This document shows, piece after piece, positions 43,528 through 51,246 of a DNA stretch of 64,000 bases (within the stretch, counting starts at the first letter, position 1; each line of letters opens with the position of its first letter). Source of the DNA: Bacteroidota bacterium (lineage in GTDB: Bacteria; Bacteroidota; Bacteroidia; Flavobacteriales_D; Crocinitomicaceae); assembly GCA_030148165.1 (NCBI GenBank), contig JASBTZ010000003.1, positions 1 through 64,000 of the forward strand, written 5' to 3'. The notes beneath the pieces were generated by a model. That model was not told where the DNA came from. It made no database searches and saw only the letters and a list, made by a program, of their open reading frames with translations. The position numbers were made by a program, and so were the translations under genes.

Positions 43528-45494
43528 TGTTCTCAGCGAGGGGATATATTGCTTTTTGCTTGATGCTATCATTGAATGGTTTCGGCCAAAGTGATAGCAT
43601 TCAAGCAATTAAAGAAGTAAAGGTATCTTTTCGCCCGGCTAATTTGCGTCTGCCTGTCTCTAAGCAATACTGTGTTGACAGGATCGATATACTGGAGCTG
43701 GCTCCGAATGATATTGGGGAACTGTTGCAGCGTTTTTCCGGCGTCTATTTGAAGTCTTACGGAGGACTAGGAGGGATGAAGACTTTTTCTTATCGTTCTC
43801 TCGGAAGTCAGCATGCGAGCATAATCCTGGATGGCTTTTCATTAGAGAATACACAGGCCGGTCAGGTCAATCTGGCTCAATTACATACCGATAACGTGGA
43901 AAGTATTGTCAAAACTGACGAGCAGGATTTAGCGGGGGTCTTACCAATTGCGGGTCAACTGTCAGGGGTGAGTTATGCGATTAGTAGTTTTGATAATTCA
44001 TTTCTGAAGAATGGACTTTTTATTAGGGCCTCATTGGGCTATGGGTCTTTTGATACCCAAAACAGCTATCTGAATACGAAATGGCAGCATAATGGATATT
44101 TCATTAATGCTTCCGGAAAATTTCGCCGTAGTGACGGAGACTACCCTTTTAGGTTCGAAAATGGAAACACGATAGATCGCCAGATAAGAACCAATAATGC
44201 CTATCAGGATTATTCTTTTGGGAACGCTTTCGGATATAAGAAAAAGAATCACCAGTTACGGTTGAATTATAGATATAATGAAAGCGAGCAAGGACTGCCG
44301 GGTGCGGTGATATTCTATAACCAAAGTGCTGATGAACAATTGTACACGAAGTTATTCAACGCAGCAGGAGACTATTCTTTCTCAGGTAAGAAATTGAGTA
44401 TGAGGTGGTATAATACCTACACTCGTTCTTATCTAAGATACCTGGATACATCCTATTTGAATAGTGCCGGATTTCTGGATTCTGAGTATTTAAATGAACG
44501 GGTTAATTCGGGTATAGCTGTTAATTACAAGTTCAAGAATCCAAGATTTAATTTGTTCGGAGGAACTGAGCTCGATCGAAGCTCATTGATCTCGTCTGAT
44601 TCAACTTTTGGTGAACCACTTAGAGTGTATAATCGCCAGTTGATCGGAATGGGAGCTAAGTGGGTGAACCTGAATGCAAAGTTACAAATGGGAGGTCACT
44701 ATGTCATGGATAATCACGAATTGAGTAATGAACGTACAAGGTATAAATTGACTCCTATGTTCACCTTGGGTACGAACTATTTGAGACCAAGGAGATTCAA
44801 TCATCGAATCAGCTATCGTAACTCACTTCGTCTGCCTTCATTTAATGAGCTGTACTATAATGGAGTTGGAAATATTGCGCTAAAGCCGGAGGTAGCACAT
44901 CAGTCGAGTTACGAATTGACTTATGAGCCCCACAAAAAGAAATTCCTGAATAGTCTTGTCGCTAATGGGTATTTCAACCGTGTGGAAGATCTGATTCTGG
45001 CTATTCCTACAAAAAACCTATTTGTTTGGTCGATGCAGAATGTGGGGATTGTACACGTATTTGGCTTTGATATCTCTTCGAAATACTTGCTTGAAAGAGA
45101 CAAAATATCCTACAAGATTAATCTTAGCTATAGCTTTCAACGCTCAATGGACATGACAGACAGCGAGTCTCCTACGTATAGGGATCAGATTGCATACATT
45201 CCTTATCACACCGGACTGATGGAGTTTGGAATTAACCTGAAGCAATCCGGGCTACGAATTACAAATTCGTTCGTCGGTTCAAGATATTCACTGAATGAAA
45301 ATATCGAGATGAATCGATTGGATCCTTTCGTGATAACCGACCTATCTGTACACCATGTATTTAAGAGAAAGAACAATAACCTGACACTTCAGTTCAATAT
45401 TAAAAATCTATTTGATCGATCCTATGCATATGTGCGTTCCTACATCATGCCCGGGGTCAATTACCTAATAACATTAAGATATGCGTTACATTAG
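43527..45494 (+). CDS. btuB: TonB-dependent receptor, BtuB-like
   Basis: This 655-residue receptor starts at a GTG (43527) that overlaps the previous stop (TAGTG). Its N-terminal signal peptide ends near FGQS (~residue 21). The plug shows GELLQRFSGVYLKSYGGLGGMKTFSYRSLGSQHASIILDGFSLEN (~residues 53-98). The barrel ends in NIKNLFDRSYAYVRSYIMPGVNYLITLRYALH. It has no carboxypeptidase-like extension. Its place under a cobalamin riboswitch and beside BtuG/BtuH-like genes indicates cobalamin import. The lipoprotein gene overlaps its end by 14 bases. Confidence 0.9.
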   Translation: MFSARGYIAFCLMLSLNGFGQSDSIQAIKEVKVSFRPANLRLPVSKQYCVDRIDILELAPNDIGELLQRFSGVYLKSYGGLGGMKTFSYRSLGSQHASIILDGFSLENTQAGQVNLAQLHTDNVESIVKTDEQDLAGVLPIAGQLSGVSYAISSFDNSFLKNGLFIRASLGYGSFDTQNSYLNTKWQHNGYFINASGKFRRSDGDYPFRFENGNTIDRQIRTNNAYQDYSFGNAFGYKKKNHQLRLNYRYNESEQGLPGAVIFYNQSADEQLYTKLFNAAGDYSFSGKKLSMRWYNTYTRSYLRYLDTSYLNSAGFLDSEYLNERVNSGIAVNYKFKNPRFNLFGGTELDRSSLISSDSTFGEPLRVYNRQLIGMGAKWVNLNAKLQMGGHYVMDNHELSNERTRYKLTPMFTLGTNYLRPRRFNHRISYRNSLRLPSFNELYYNGVGNIALKPEVAHQSSYELTYEPHKKKFLNSLVANGYFNRVEDLILAIPTKNLFVWSMQNVGIVHVFGFDISSKYLLERDKISYKINLSYSFQRSMDMTDSESPTYRDQIAYIPYHTGLMEFGINLKQSGLRITNSFVGSRYSLNENIEMNRLDPFVITDLSVHHVFKRKNNNLTLQFNIKNLFDRSYAYVRSYIMPGVNYLITLRYALH

Positions 45495-46539
45495 TTTATT
45501 ACTGTTAATACCAATGATACTTTCCTGTAAAAAGGACAAAGTGGATCCGACATCGGAAGAACCCCTTACCCTGACAAATGGAATGCTCGTATTGAATGAA
45601 GGATTGTTTCAACAAAACAATTCATCGATCTCGTGGGCGTCGTTTGCTACCAATAATGTTCAGAACCAATACTTTCAATCCCGGACCAATCGCAGTCTGG
45701 GAGACACCGGAAATGACATCCAGCGTTATGGAGGAAAAGTTTATGTTGTAGTTAATGTGAGTAGCACAGTTGAAGTGCTTGATGCAAAGACTTTTGAATC
45801 GATAAAGCAGATCGAAATGAAGGTTGGGACAGCACCAAAGCAGCCGCGATACATTACGTTTGCAGGTTCTAAAGCCTATGTTTCTTGTTATGACGGTTAT
45901 GTTGACGTAATTGACACGACCAGTTTAGAGGTTGAGCTACGTATTCTTGTTGGAGCCAATCCGGAAGCAATGACCATCGCAAATGGAAAACTGTATGTAG
46001 CGAATTCGGGAGGTTTAAATTTTCCACAAATGGATTCAACCGTTTCTGTAATTGACCTGGCAAGCAATATGGAGCTTGAAAAACTAACGGTTGGAATAAA
46101 TCCCGGATCCGTCATAAGAGACCAGGCCGGCGATGTATATGTTATATCGAGAGGAGATTATGGAGCTATTCCTTCCAGGCTTTATCGCATTGATACACAA
46201 CAGGATTCCGTTGTAGCTAACTTTAATTTTGATGTTACTTCCATCTGTAGTTTTGAGGATAATTTCTTGATAGCGAATCAGGATATGTCAAGTGGTTCAA
46301 GTTCGATCGGACTATTCGATCCTGCATCTGAGAGTATGGTCAACCCTAATTATATTAATACGACTTCGGTATCAACGCTTTACGCAATTCAATACAACCC
46401 GAATGATCAGCGTATTTATGTTTGTGATGCACTCAATTACACGAATACAGGCTATGTTAAATCCTTTTCAAACACAGGGACCTATCTAACAGAGTACCAC
46501 GTTGGTTTGATTCCTACTAAAATGATCTTCTATGAATAG
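45481..46539 (+). CDS. btuG: YncE/DUF5074-type beta-propeller lipoprotein (BtuG-like)
   Basis: This 352-residue protein has a lipoprotein signal with lipobox Cys16 (LIPMILSCKKDK). It is followed by repeated beta-propeller blades of the YncE/DUF5074 type: KVYVVVNVSSTVEVLDAKTF, KAYVSCYDGYVDVIDTTSL, KLYVANSGG..VSVIDLASN and YVISRGDYGAIPSRLYRID, i.e. about seven blades. BtuG of gut Bacteroides is a surface propeller lipoprotein that binds cobalamin and caps BtuB. Here the gene lies directly after btuB (14-base overlap), so I infer a BtuG-like role. Specific ligand residues are not verified. Confidence 0.82.
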   Translation: MRYISLLLLIPMILSCKKDKVDPTSEEPLTLTNGMLVLNEGLFQQNNSSISWASFATNNVQNQYFQSRTNRSLGDTGNDIQRYGGKVYVVVNVSSTVEVLDAKTFESIKQIEMKVGTAPKQPRYITFAGSKAYVSCYDGYVDVIDTTSLEVELRILVGANPEAMTIANGKLYVANSGGLNFPQMDSTVSVIDLASNMELEKLTVGINPGSVIRDQAGDVYVISRGDYGAIPSRLYRIDTQQDSVVANFNFDVTSICSFEDNFLIANQDMSSGSSSIGLFDPASESMVNPNYINTTSVSTLYAIQYNPNDQRIYVCDALNYTNTGYVKSFSNTGTYLTEYHVGLIPTKMIFYE

Positions 46540-47494
46540 ATCATTGTTCATCATACTGTTTCTTTCAAACCTGGCATTTGGGCAATCATTTGCACCCGAA
46601 CCGGGACAGGCTGGATCGACTGCTATTCATAAAGATTCGAGTGTTATCATAGACTGGGCTAGCAACGTTAGTGTTCAACGAGGGTATTTAAACATTCAAA
46701 ATCAATCTTTGGGTTTAGCGACATACGGCACTGAGATGGATGCCGTAGGTCCTGCGGATGGAATTAGTGTTATTTCACTGGGGGATAGCGGAGTAGCAGA
46801 GATTACCTTTAATACGCCAATCGTAAATGGTTTCGGACCGGACTTCGCAGTCTTTGAAAATGGATTTATAGATCACTACATGGAGCTTGCTTTTGTTGAA
46901 GTTAGTTCGAACGGAGTCGATTACATTCGTTTTGATGCGACTTCCGAAATTCCAACAGCTGTTCAGTTAAGCAATTTTGATACAGCACACTGCGCTTATG
47001 TCAATAATCTGGCAGGTAAGTATCGGGCCGAATATGGAACTCCATTTGATCTGGAGGAGTTGGTAGGTCAGCCAAACCTTGATGTTAATAATATTCAGCA
47101 CGTTCGCCTTGTCGACGTCATTGGCTCAATTGATAGTTTGGTGGGTAGTATGGATTATTTGGGTAATATGATTAATGACCCTTATCCAACTGAATGGGAA
47201 TCCGGAGGATTTGATCTTGACGCAGTAGGCGTTATCCATAATGCAAATTCAGGAGTAAATGACCTAAAAGATGCCCTAGTTGTGTACCCGAACCCTACTG
47301 ATGGAATCTTACATCTTAGAGGCGATAATATTGCTGTAGTTGAGTTATTTAGTGCAGAGGGTAAACTACTTGTGTATGGGGAGGGTGTTAATAGTGTTCT
47401 TGATTTGAGTAAGCTTCCGGAGGGAATTTATTATTTAAAAATTTATCTTCGGAATGATAGAGTGATATGTCATAAACAAATCATAGCTAGATGA
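46532..47494 (+). CDS. T9SS-exported surface protein in the B12 operon
   Basis: This 320-residue protein has a signal peptide (residues 1-17). Its ~215-residue domain contains ATYGTEMDAVGPADGISVISLG, FGPDFAVFENGFIDHYMELAFVEVSSNG and SGGFDLDAVGVIHN, followed by a T9SS tail (VYPNPTDGILHLRG, SKLPEGIYYLKIYL). I do not assign a biochemical function. The DFAVFENG phrase suggests a conserved family of secreted proteins. The gene overlaps both neighbours (8 bases upstream, 4 downstream) inside the riboswitch-controlled operon, so a cobalamin-related role is inferred. Confidence 0.75.
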   Translation: MNRSLFIILFLSNLAFGQSFAPEPGQAGSTAIHKDSSVIIDWASNVSVQRGYLNIQNQSLGLATYGTEMDAVGPADGISVISLGDSGVAEITFNTPIVNGFGPDFAVFENGFIDHYMELAFVEVSSNGVDYIRFDATSEIPTAVQLSNFDTAHCAYVNNLAGKYRAEYGTPFDLEELVGQPNLDVNNIQHVRLVDVIGSIDSLVGSMDYLGNMINDPYPTEWESGGFDLDAVGVIHNANSGVNDLKDALVVYPNPTDGILHLRGDNIAVVELFSAEGKLLVYGEGVNSVLDLSKLPEGIYYLKIYLRNDRVICHKQIIAR

Positions 47495-48069
47495 ACTTAG
47501 ATCAACCGGAATATTGGAGCATCCGTTACAATGAAAATCAGACCGGGTGGGATATTGGTTATCCATCACCGCCAATAATAGAGTACTTTAATCAGCTTGA
47601 GGATAAAGAAGTTCGAATTTTAATACCGGGCTGCGGGAATGCTTATGAAGCGGAATATCTGCATAGACAAGGGTTTGCCAATGTGCATGTAATCGACCTG
47701 ACAGACGAACCATTGAAAAATCTGAAGTCCAGAGTTCCAGATTTCCCGGATCAGCATATACATCAGGGAGATTTCTTTCGGCATGAAGGTGTATATGATT
47801 ACATTGTGGAACAGACTATGTTTTGTGCAGTAGATCCTGTGATGAGACGAGCTTATGCAGAAAAAGCGCATGAGTTATTGGAAGAAGGAGGAAAATTGGT
47901 AGGTGTATTATTTAACCGTGAATTTGAAGGAGGACCACCTTTTGGAGGAAATATCACAGAATATCTCAGCTATTTTGATCCCTTGTTCTCAGAAGTGATG
48001 ATCGAACCTTGCTATAATTCGATCGAACCTCGATCAGGAACTGAAGTCTTCATTAAAATGGTGAAATAG
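47491..48069 (+). CDS. TPMT-like SAM-dependent methyltransferase
   Basis: This 192-residue protein fits the thiopurine/halide methyltransferase (TPMT) family: NENQTGWDIGYPSPPIIEYF (residues ~13-32), the SAM loop RILIPGCGNAYEAEYL (~43), DLTDEPL, GDFFR, IVEQTMFCAVDP and a final SGTEVFIKMVK. No signal peptide is present, so it is cytoplasmic. It begins in an ATGA overlap with the previous gene, so it is the last gene of the B12 operon, an unusual partner for a B12 uptake locus. Its substrate is unknown; thiols, selenium or halides are family possibilities. Confidence 0.85.
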   Translation: MNLDQPEYWSIRYNENQTGWDIGYPSPPIIEYFNQLEDKEVRILIPGCGNAYEAEYLHRQGFANVHVIDLTDEPLKNLKSRVPDFPDQHIHQGDFFRHEGVYDYIVEQTMFCAVDPVMRRAYAEKAHELLEEGGKLVGVLFNREFEGGPPFGGNITEYLSYFDPLFSEVMIEPCYNSIEPRSGTEVFIKMVK

Positions 48070-48073
48070 GGGA

Positions 48074-48760
48074 TTAATGTCCGCCTTTCTTCTTGTAGCG
48101 AATCTGCTTTTTGGTCCACTTATGCTGCTTTTTGTTATTCGAGTTTTTATGACCTTTTTCCCATGCAGTTCGGTATACTATACCAACAGTATGTTGAAGG
48201 TAGTTCTCGTGTGTTTCCCAAATAGTAGGGTATACAGCGAATTTAGCCTGTGAAGACAAGCGGATACCAAGAGAATTGATTATCCAGAAATTTATTCCTC
48301 CTCCTAGATTAACAGTTGGTACATGTGGCTCTACGATCGCATCCCGATACGTGTAACCAACACCAAATGTCAAATACGGATCGATCCATCTAGCACGGGG
48401 AGCATAGGCATTGTAAAAGCTGTACTTACCGTTAATATCGAAGGAGAAATTAATACTATTGATGCCGGTCGTGTCGTTGATTCGTTTTGAGTCAAGGTAT
48501 TCCGTATAGCGAGCTCCGAATTCCATGCTCCATCCGTAAATGAAATAGCGATCAACGGTAATATTAGTCGGGTAGGGGGCTACATTCCATGAATTGCCAG
48601 TGTCGAAAATATTTTCAAACTTGGAGCCGTCATCTTCCACAACCGCCCAGTGAATACCAAACATCCATTTATAGGGGCGGTAAACCTTGATTGTTTTATA
48701 AGGTTGAGCATACGCATAATGCGCAGCAATAACTGAAAGTATGATCAGTAAATTTTTCAT
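48074..48760 (-). CDS. Outer-membrane beta-barrel protein with Lys-rich tail
   Basis: This 228-residue protein has a signal peptide (MKNLLIILSVIAAHYAYAQ) and barrel-like strands (IYGWSMEFGARYTEYL, SINFSFDINGKYSFY, PYLTFGVGYTYRDA, HTVGIVYRTAW). It then ends in a highly basic tail of about 28 residues (KGHKNSNNKKQHKWTKKQ). That tail is unusual for a barrel end and may extend to the periplasm and contact peptidoglycan or nucleic acid; this is speculative. A TACATTTG -7 element lies on the minus strand at 48822-48829. It converges with the methyltransferase gene with a 4-base gap. Confidence 0.7.
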   Translation of the reverse strand: MKNLLIILSVIAAHYAYAQPYKTIKVYRPYKWMFGIHWAVVEDDGSKFENIFDTGNSWNVAPYPTNITVDRYFIYGWSMEFGARYTEYLDSKRINDTTGINSINFSFDINGKYSFYNAYAPRARWIDPYLTFGVGYTYRDAIVEPHVPTVNLGGGINFWIINSLGIRLSSQAKFAVYPTIWETHENYLQHTVGIVYRTAWEKGHKNSNNKKQHKWTKKQIRYKKKGGH

Positions 48761-48821
48761 TTATGCGAATCCCTTAGTTTTTAACGCTAAAACGTAAAAA
48801 AAGTTTCAGCGACATGGCATA

Positions 48822-48829
48822 CAAATGTA
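48822..48829 (-). promoter_or_regulatory. -7 element of the barrel gene
   Basis: CAAATGTA on the plus strand is TACATTTG on the minus strand, matching TAnnTTTG. It lies about 60 bases before the start codon at 48760. A clear -33 element is not visible. Confidence 0.45.
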
Positions 48830-48854
48830 ATACCATAATGGGAAATAGATTCTA

Positions 48855-49751
48855 TTAAAAGGTCGAATTTAATGCAGATTTCAAATTTTTGTGTTTAAAG
48901 TTAAAACCAGCCGTTTTTAATTTATCATTTGATATCCGCGATCCAAAAAGTAGTACAATCGATAATTCTCCAAATCTTAGTTTTAAAAGAAAAGCTGGAA
49001 TAGCCGGTAAAATGATCTTTCTGTTCAGACTCGCAGCAAGTGCTTTAGAGAAGGTTCGATTCTTAACATGTTCGTCTGCTACGAGATTGTATGTGCCTTG
49101 TAACTCGTTTTGAATCGAGTAGATAATCGCGTTGACTAGGTCATCCAGATGTACCCATGGCATGTATTGCTCACCGCTACCAATCGGAGAACCTAATCCC
49201 ATTCTGAATATGGGAGTTAGTCTACTTAGAGCGCCACCTTTCTCCGATAGAACAATTCCAAATCGAAAGATTGTAACTTGATCTGCTACTTCTTCGAATC
49301 GATGAGCGACATTTTCCCAGGCGATGCATATCTCACTTAGAAAATCATTTGCGGGATCATCATCTTCACTAAATATTTTATCTGTTGTAACTGCACCATA
49401 GTAACCCGTGGCAGATGCAGAGATGAAAGCTCGGATAGTTGAATTATTTTTTTTAAGTGTTTTAAGAAGAAGTTCTCCCGATCGTACTCGACTATCCATC
49501 AATTCTTTCTTACGAGATTCTGTCCACCTCTTGTCTGTTATTCCAGCACCTGCAAGATGAATGATGTGAGTAACGGAATCCAGCGCTTTTTCATCAATCT
49601 CATCCTTATCGACGTTCCAGTGAAAACAAGGGAATCCCTGATACTGTTTTTTGGATTGACTAAGGAACCTGACGCTAAAACCTTGTTGTTTTAAATTCTT
49701 GGCTAATTCCCCACCTATAAGGCCTGTACCCGTAATCAAAATGTTTGACAT
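48855..49751 (-). CDS. TIGR01777-family NAD(P)-dependent epimerase/oxidoreductase
   Basis: This 298-residue extended SDR protein begins with ILITGTGLIGGELAKNLKQQG, the Rossmann glycine motif, followed by HIIHLAGAGITDKRW (~residue 65) and FISASATGYYG (~109). Other family blocks, WENVAHRF, RFGIVLSEKGGALSRL and MPWVHLDDLVNAI, are all present, and the C-terminal end carries the DUF1731-like region. Members (for example YfcH) act on unknown nucleotide-linked substrates. It is monocistronic on its strand, with a 213-base divergent region before the next gene. Confidence 0.9.
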   Translation of the reverse strand: MSNILITGTGLIGGELAKNLKQQGFSVRFLSQSKKQYQGFPCFHWNVDKDEIDEKALDSVTHIIHLAGAGITDKRWTESRKKELMDSRVRSGELLLKTLKKNNSTIRAFISASATGYYGAVTTDKIFSEDDDPANDFLSEICIAWENVAHRFEEVADQVTIFRFGIVLSEKGGALSRLTPIFRMGLGSPIGSGEQYMPWVHLDDLVNAIIYSIQNELQGTYNLVADEHVKNRTFSKALAASLNRKIILPAIPAFLLKLRFGELSIVLLFGSRISNDKLKTAGFNFKHKNLKSALNSTF

Positions 49752-49963
49752 AAAATAAAAATAGGACTATCTACGTACTTAATCCAAATACAAAGAAGAT
49801 TTAACAATAATTTAATCCACATACTTAAATGCGTTTTAATACTGTTTTTCAAGGCGTTAAGAACACAAGATTGTTAGCTTTTTTTAAGCAATATAATTGC
49901 AAGTAATTTAAATAAGTCGCAAATTTGTGTAACCGACGTGCTATTACTGAAATATATTAATGT

Positions 49964-50332
49964 ATGATCGCTACCAATTTTTACACAACCGTAACGGAAG
50001 ACAAAGCAGGTCTTTCAGAAAAATTAATCAACGAACGTCAGATTAAAAACAAGCTAATCCTTGTCCGTTCTTTCATAGATGAGAGAAAATCGGAGCTTAA
50101 GGGAGAAGCGTCAACTCACAAAGTCAAAGTTGAAGCCATTCTTAAGGATAGCTCGGTCAACGTCATGGAGAAAGCACGAGCTTTAAGATTGATTGATATG
50201 GCATGGGCTGAATGGAATGAGTTGACTAATGAAAAGCTCAACGATCCGACAACAGATCTAGAATTATTCAAGTGTCGTGTGCACGAAGAGATGAATGACT
50301 TTCTTGATCAGCTTGAGCATTTCGAGGCTTAA
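49964..50332 (+). CDS. Small hypothetical protein
   Basis: This is a 122-residue frame beginning MIATNFYTTVTEDKAG. It is acidic, almost entirely helical in appearance (a long K/E-rich coiled-coil-like stretch, residues ~18-105) and has no signal peptide or membrane segment. I do not recognise a family. It starts after a 213-base divergent region and is followed 3 bases later by the next gene, so it may form a small operon with the secreted protein at 50336. Confidence 0.6.
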   Translation: MIATNFYTTVTEDKAGLSEKLINERQIKNKLILVRSFIDERKSELKGEASTHKVKVEAILKDSSVNVMEKARALRLIDMAWAEWNELTNEKLNDPTTDLELFKCRVHEEMNDFLDQLEHFEA

Positions 50333-50335
50333 CTA

Positions 50336-50800
50336 ATGAAGCTGACATATTTGATTATTTTCCTTTCTGTTTCGAGCCAGATTTATGGCCAGACGGATTC
50401 CCTTAGCTATGAAGCAGTAAAATCGACTGTAAATAATCTTTTTGTTGCGATGAAAGAGTCGGATAGTTCTTTATTGCGATCTATTCTTGATCCTGAGTTG
50501 CGACTTCAAACAGTCTATACATCTCGTAAAACGGGTGATCCCGCAATGCATTTCGGTGATCCGGAAGAGTTTATCGAAGCAGTTGCTAAACCTAAAGAGC
50601 CAGGCAAGGAATGGAATGAAGTGATCAAAAACCTACAGGTTGAAATTGATGAAAATTTAGCACAGGTTTGGATGGAGTATTCGTTCTATTTAGGTCTTGA
50701 ATATTCGCATTGTGGCGTAAATGCAATGCAGCTCTTCTGGAATGGTGAATCATGGAAGATTTTTCAGATCACTGATACACGACACGAATCTTGCCAATAA
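50336..50800 (+). CDS. Secreted NTF2/SnoaL-like protein
   Basis: This 154-residue protein has a signal peptide (MKLTYLIIFLSVSSQIYGQ) and an NTF2-like fold outline: AVKSTVNNLFVAMKESDSSLLRSILDP (helix), then LQTVYTSR, WNEVIKNLQVEIDENLAQVWMEYSFYL and CGVNAMQLFWNGESWKIFQITDTRH (beta-strands). SnoaL/NTF2-like domains bind small molecules or act as enzymes. No catalytic residue is identified. It follows the previous gene by 3 bases. Function is unknown. Confidence 0.7.
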   Translation: MKLTYLIIFLSVSSQIYGQTDSLSYEAVKSTVNNLFVAMKESDSSLLRSILDPELRLQTVYTSRKTGDPAMHFGDPEEFIEAVAKPKEPGKEWNEVIKNLQVEIDENLAQVWMEYSFYLGLEYSHCGVNAMQLFWNGESWKIFQITDTRHESCQ

Positions 50801-50876
50801 GACCAATTAATTTTTTTTATAAAATAGCAACTCTTCGTATATTTAAGCGTTAATTAAAACGTATAAGCTACTACTA

Positions 50877-51245
50877 ATGAGATTAACCATATTACTATTA
50901 TTGATCAGCCTTCCGCTGATTACCTTTTCGCAACAAGAAGAAAATAACGCAGCATTAGCGAATAAAGAGATTTATGTAAGTCTTGCTGCAAGCAACACTT
51001 TATCGAGTGACGTTGCTGTTCATACACTGAAGCTTAACAAGCAGGCAGCCGGACAAGCAGACGTTGATATGGTTCCATCAGGCACCAATTCTTCCGAAGT
51101 TCAAAACATTATTTCAATTGTGTCAAATTATGAAGGTGTTAAGGATTGTTCTTTCGATAGAGCAACACAAACCTTCACGGTAGTAACCAAACCTACTGTA
51201 GAAATTGACCCCATTATTACATTGATCAACGAAAACCACCAATAA
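50877..51245 (+). CDS. Small secreted hypothetical protein upstream of the repeat surface protein
   Basis: This 122-residue protein has a signal peptide (MRLTILLLLISLPLITFSQ). The remaining ~100 residues have a beta-alpha-beta feel (SSEVQNIISIVSNYEGVKDCSFDRATQTFTVVTKP) that faintly resembles heavy-metal-associated-type domains, but no CxxC motif is present. It ends one base before the start of the 1062-residue T9SS protein, so the two are probably translated together. This suggests an envelope role related to that protein, without direct evidence. Confidence 0.65.
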   Translation: MRLTILLLLISLPLITFSQQEENNAALANKEIYVSLAASNTLSSDVAVHTLKLNKQAAGQADVDMVPSGTNSSEVQNIISIVSNYEGVKDCSFDRATQTFTVVTKPTVEIDPIITLINENHQ

Positions 51246-51246
51246 C

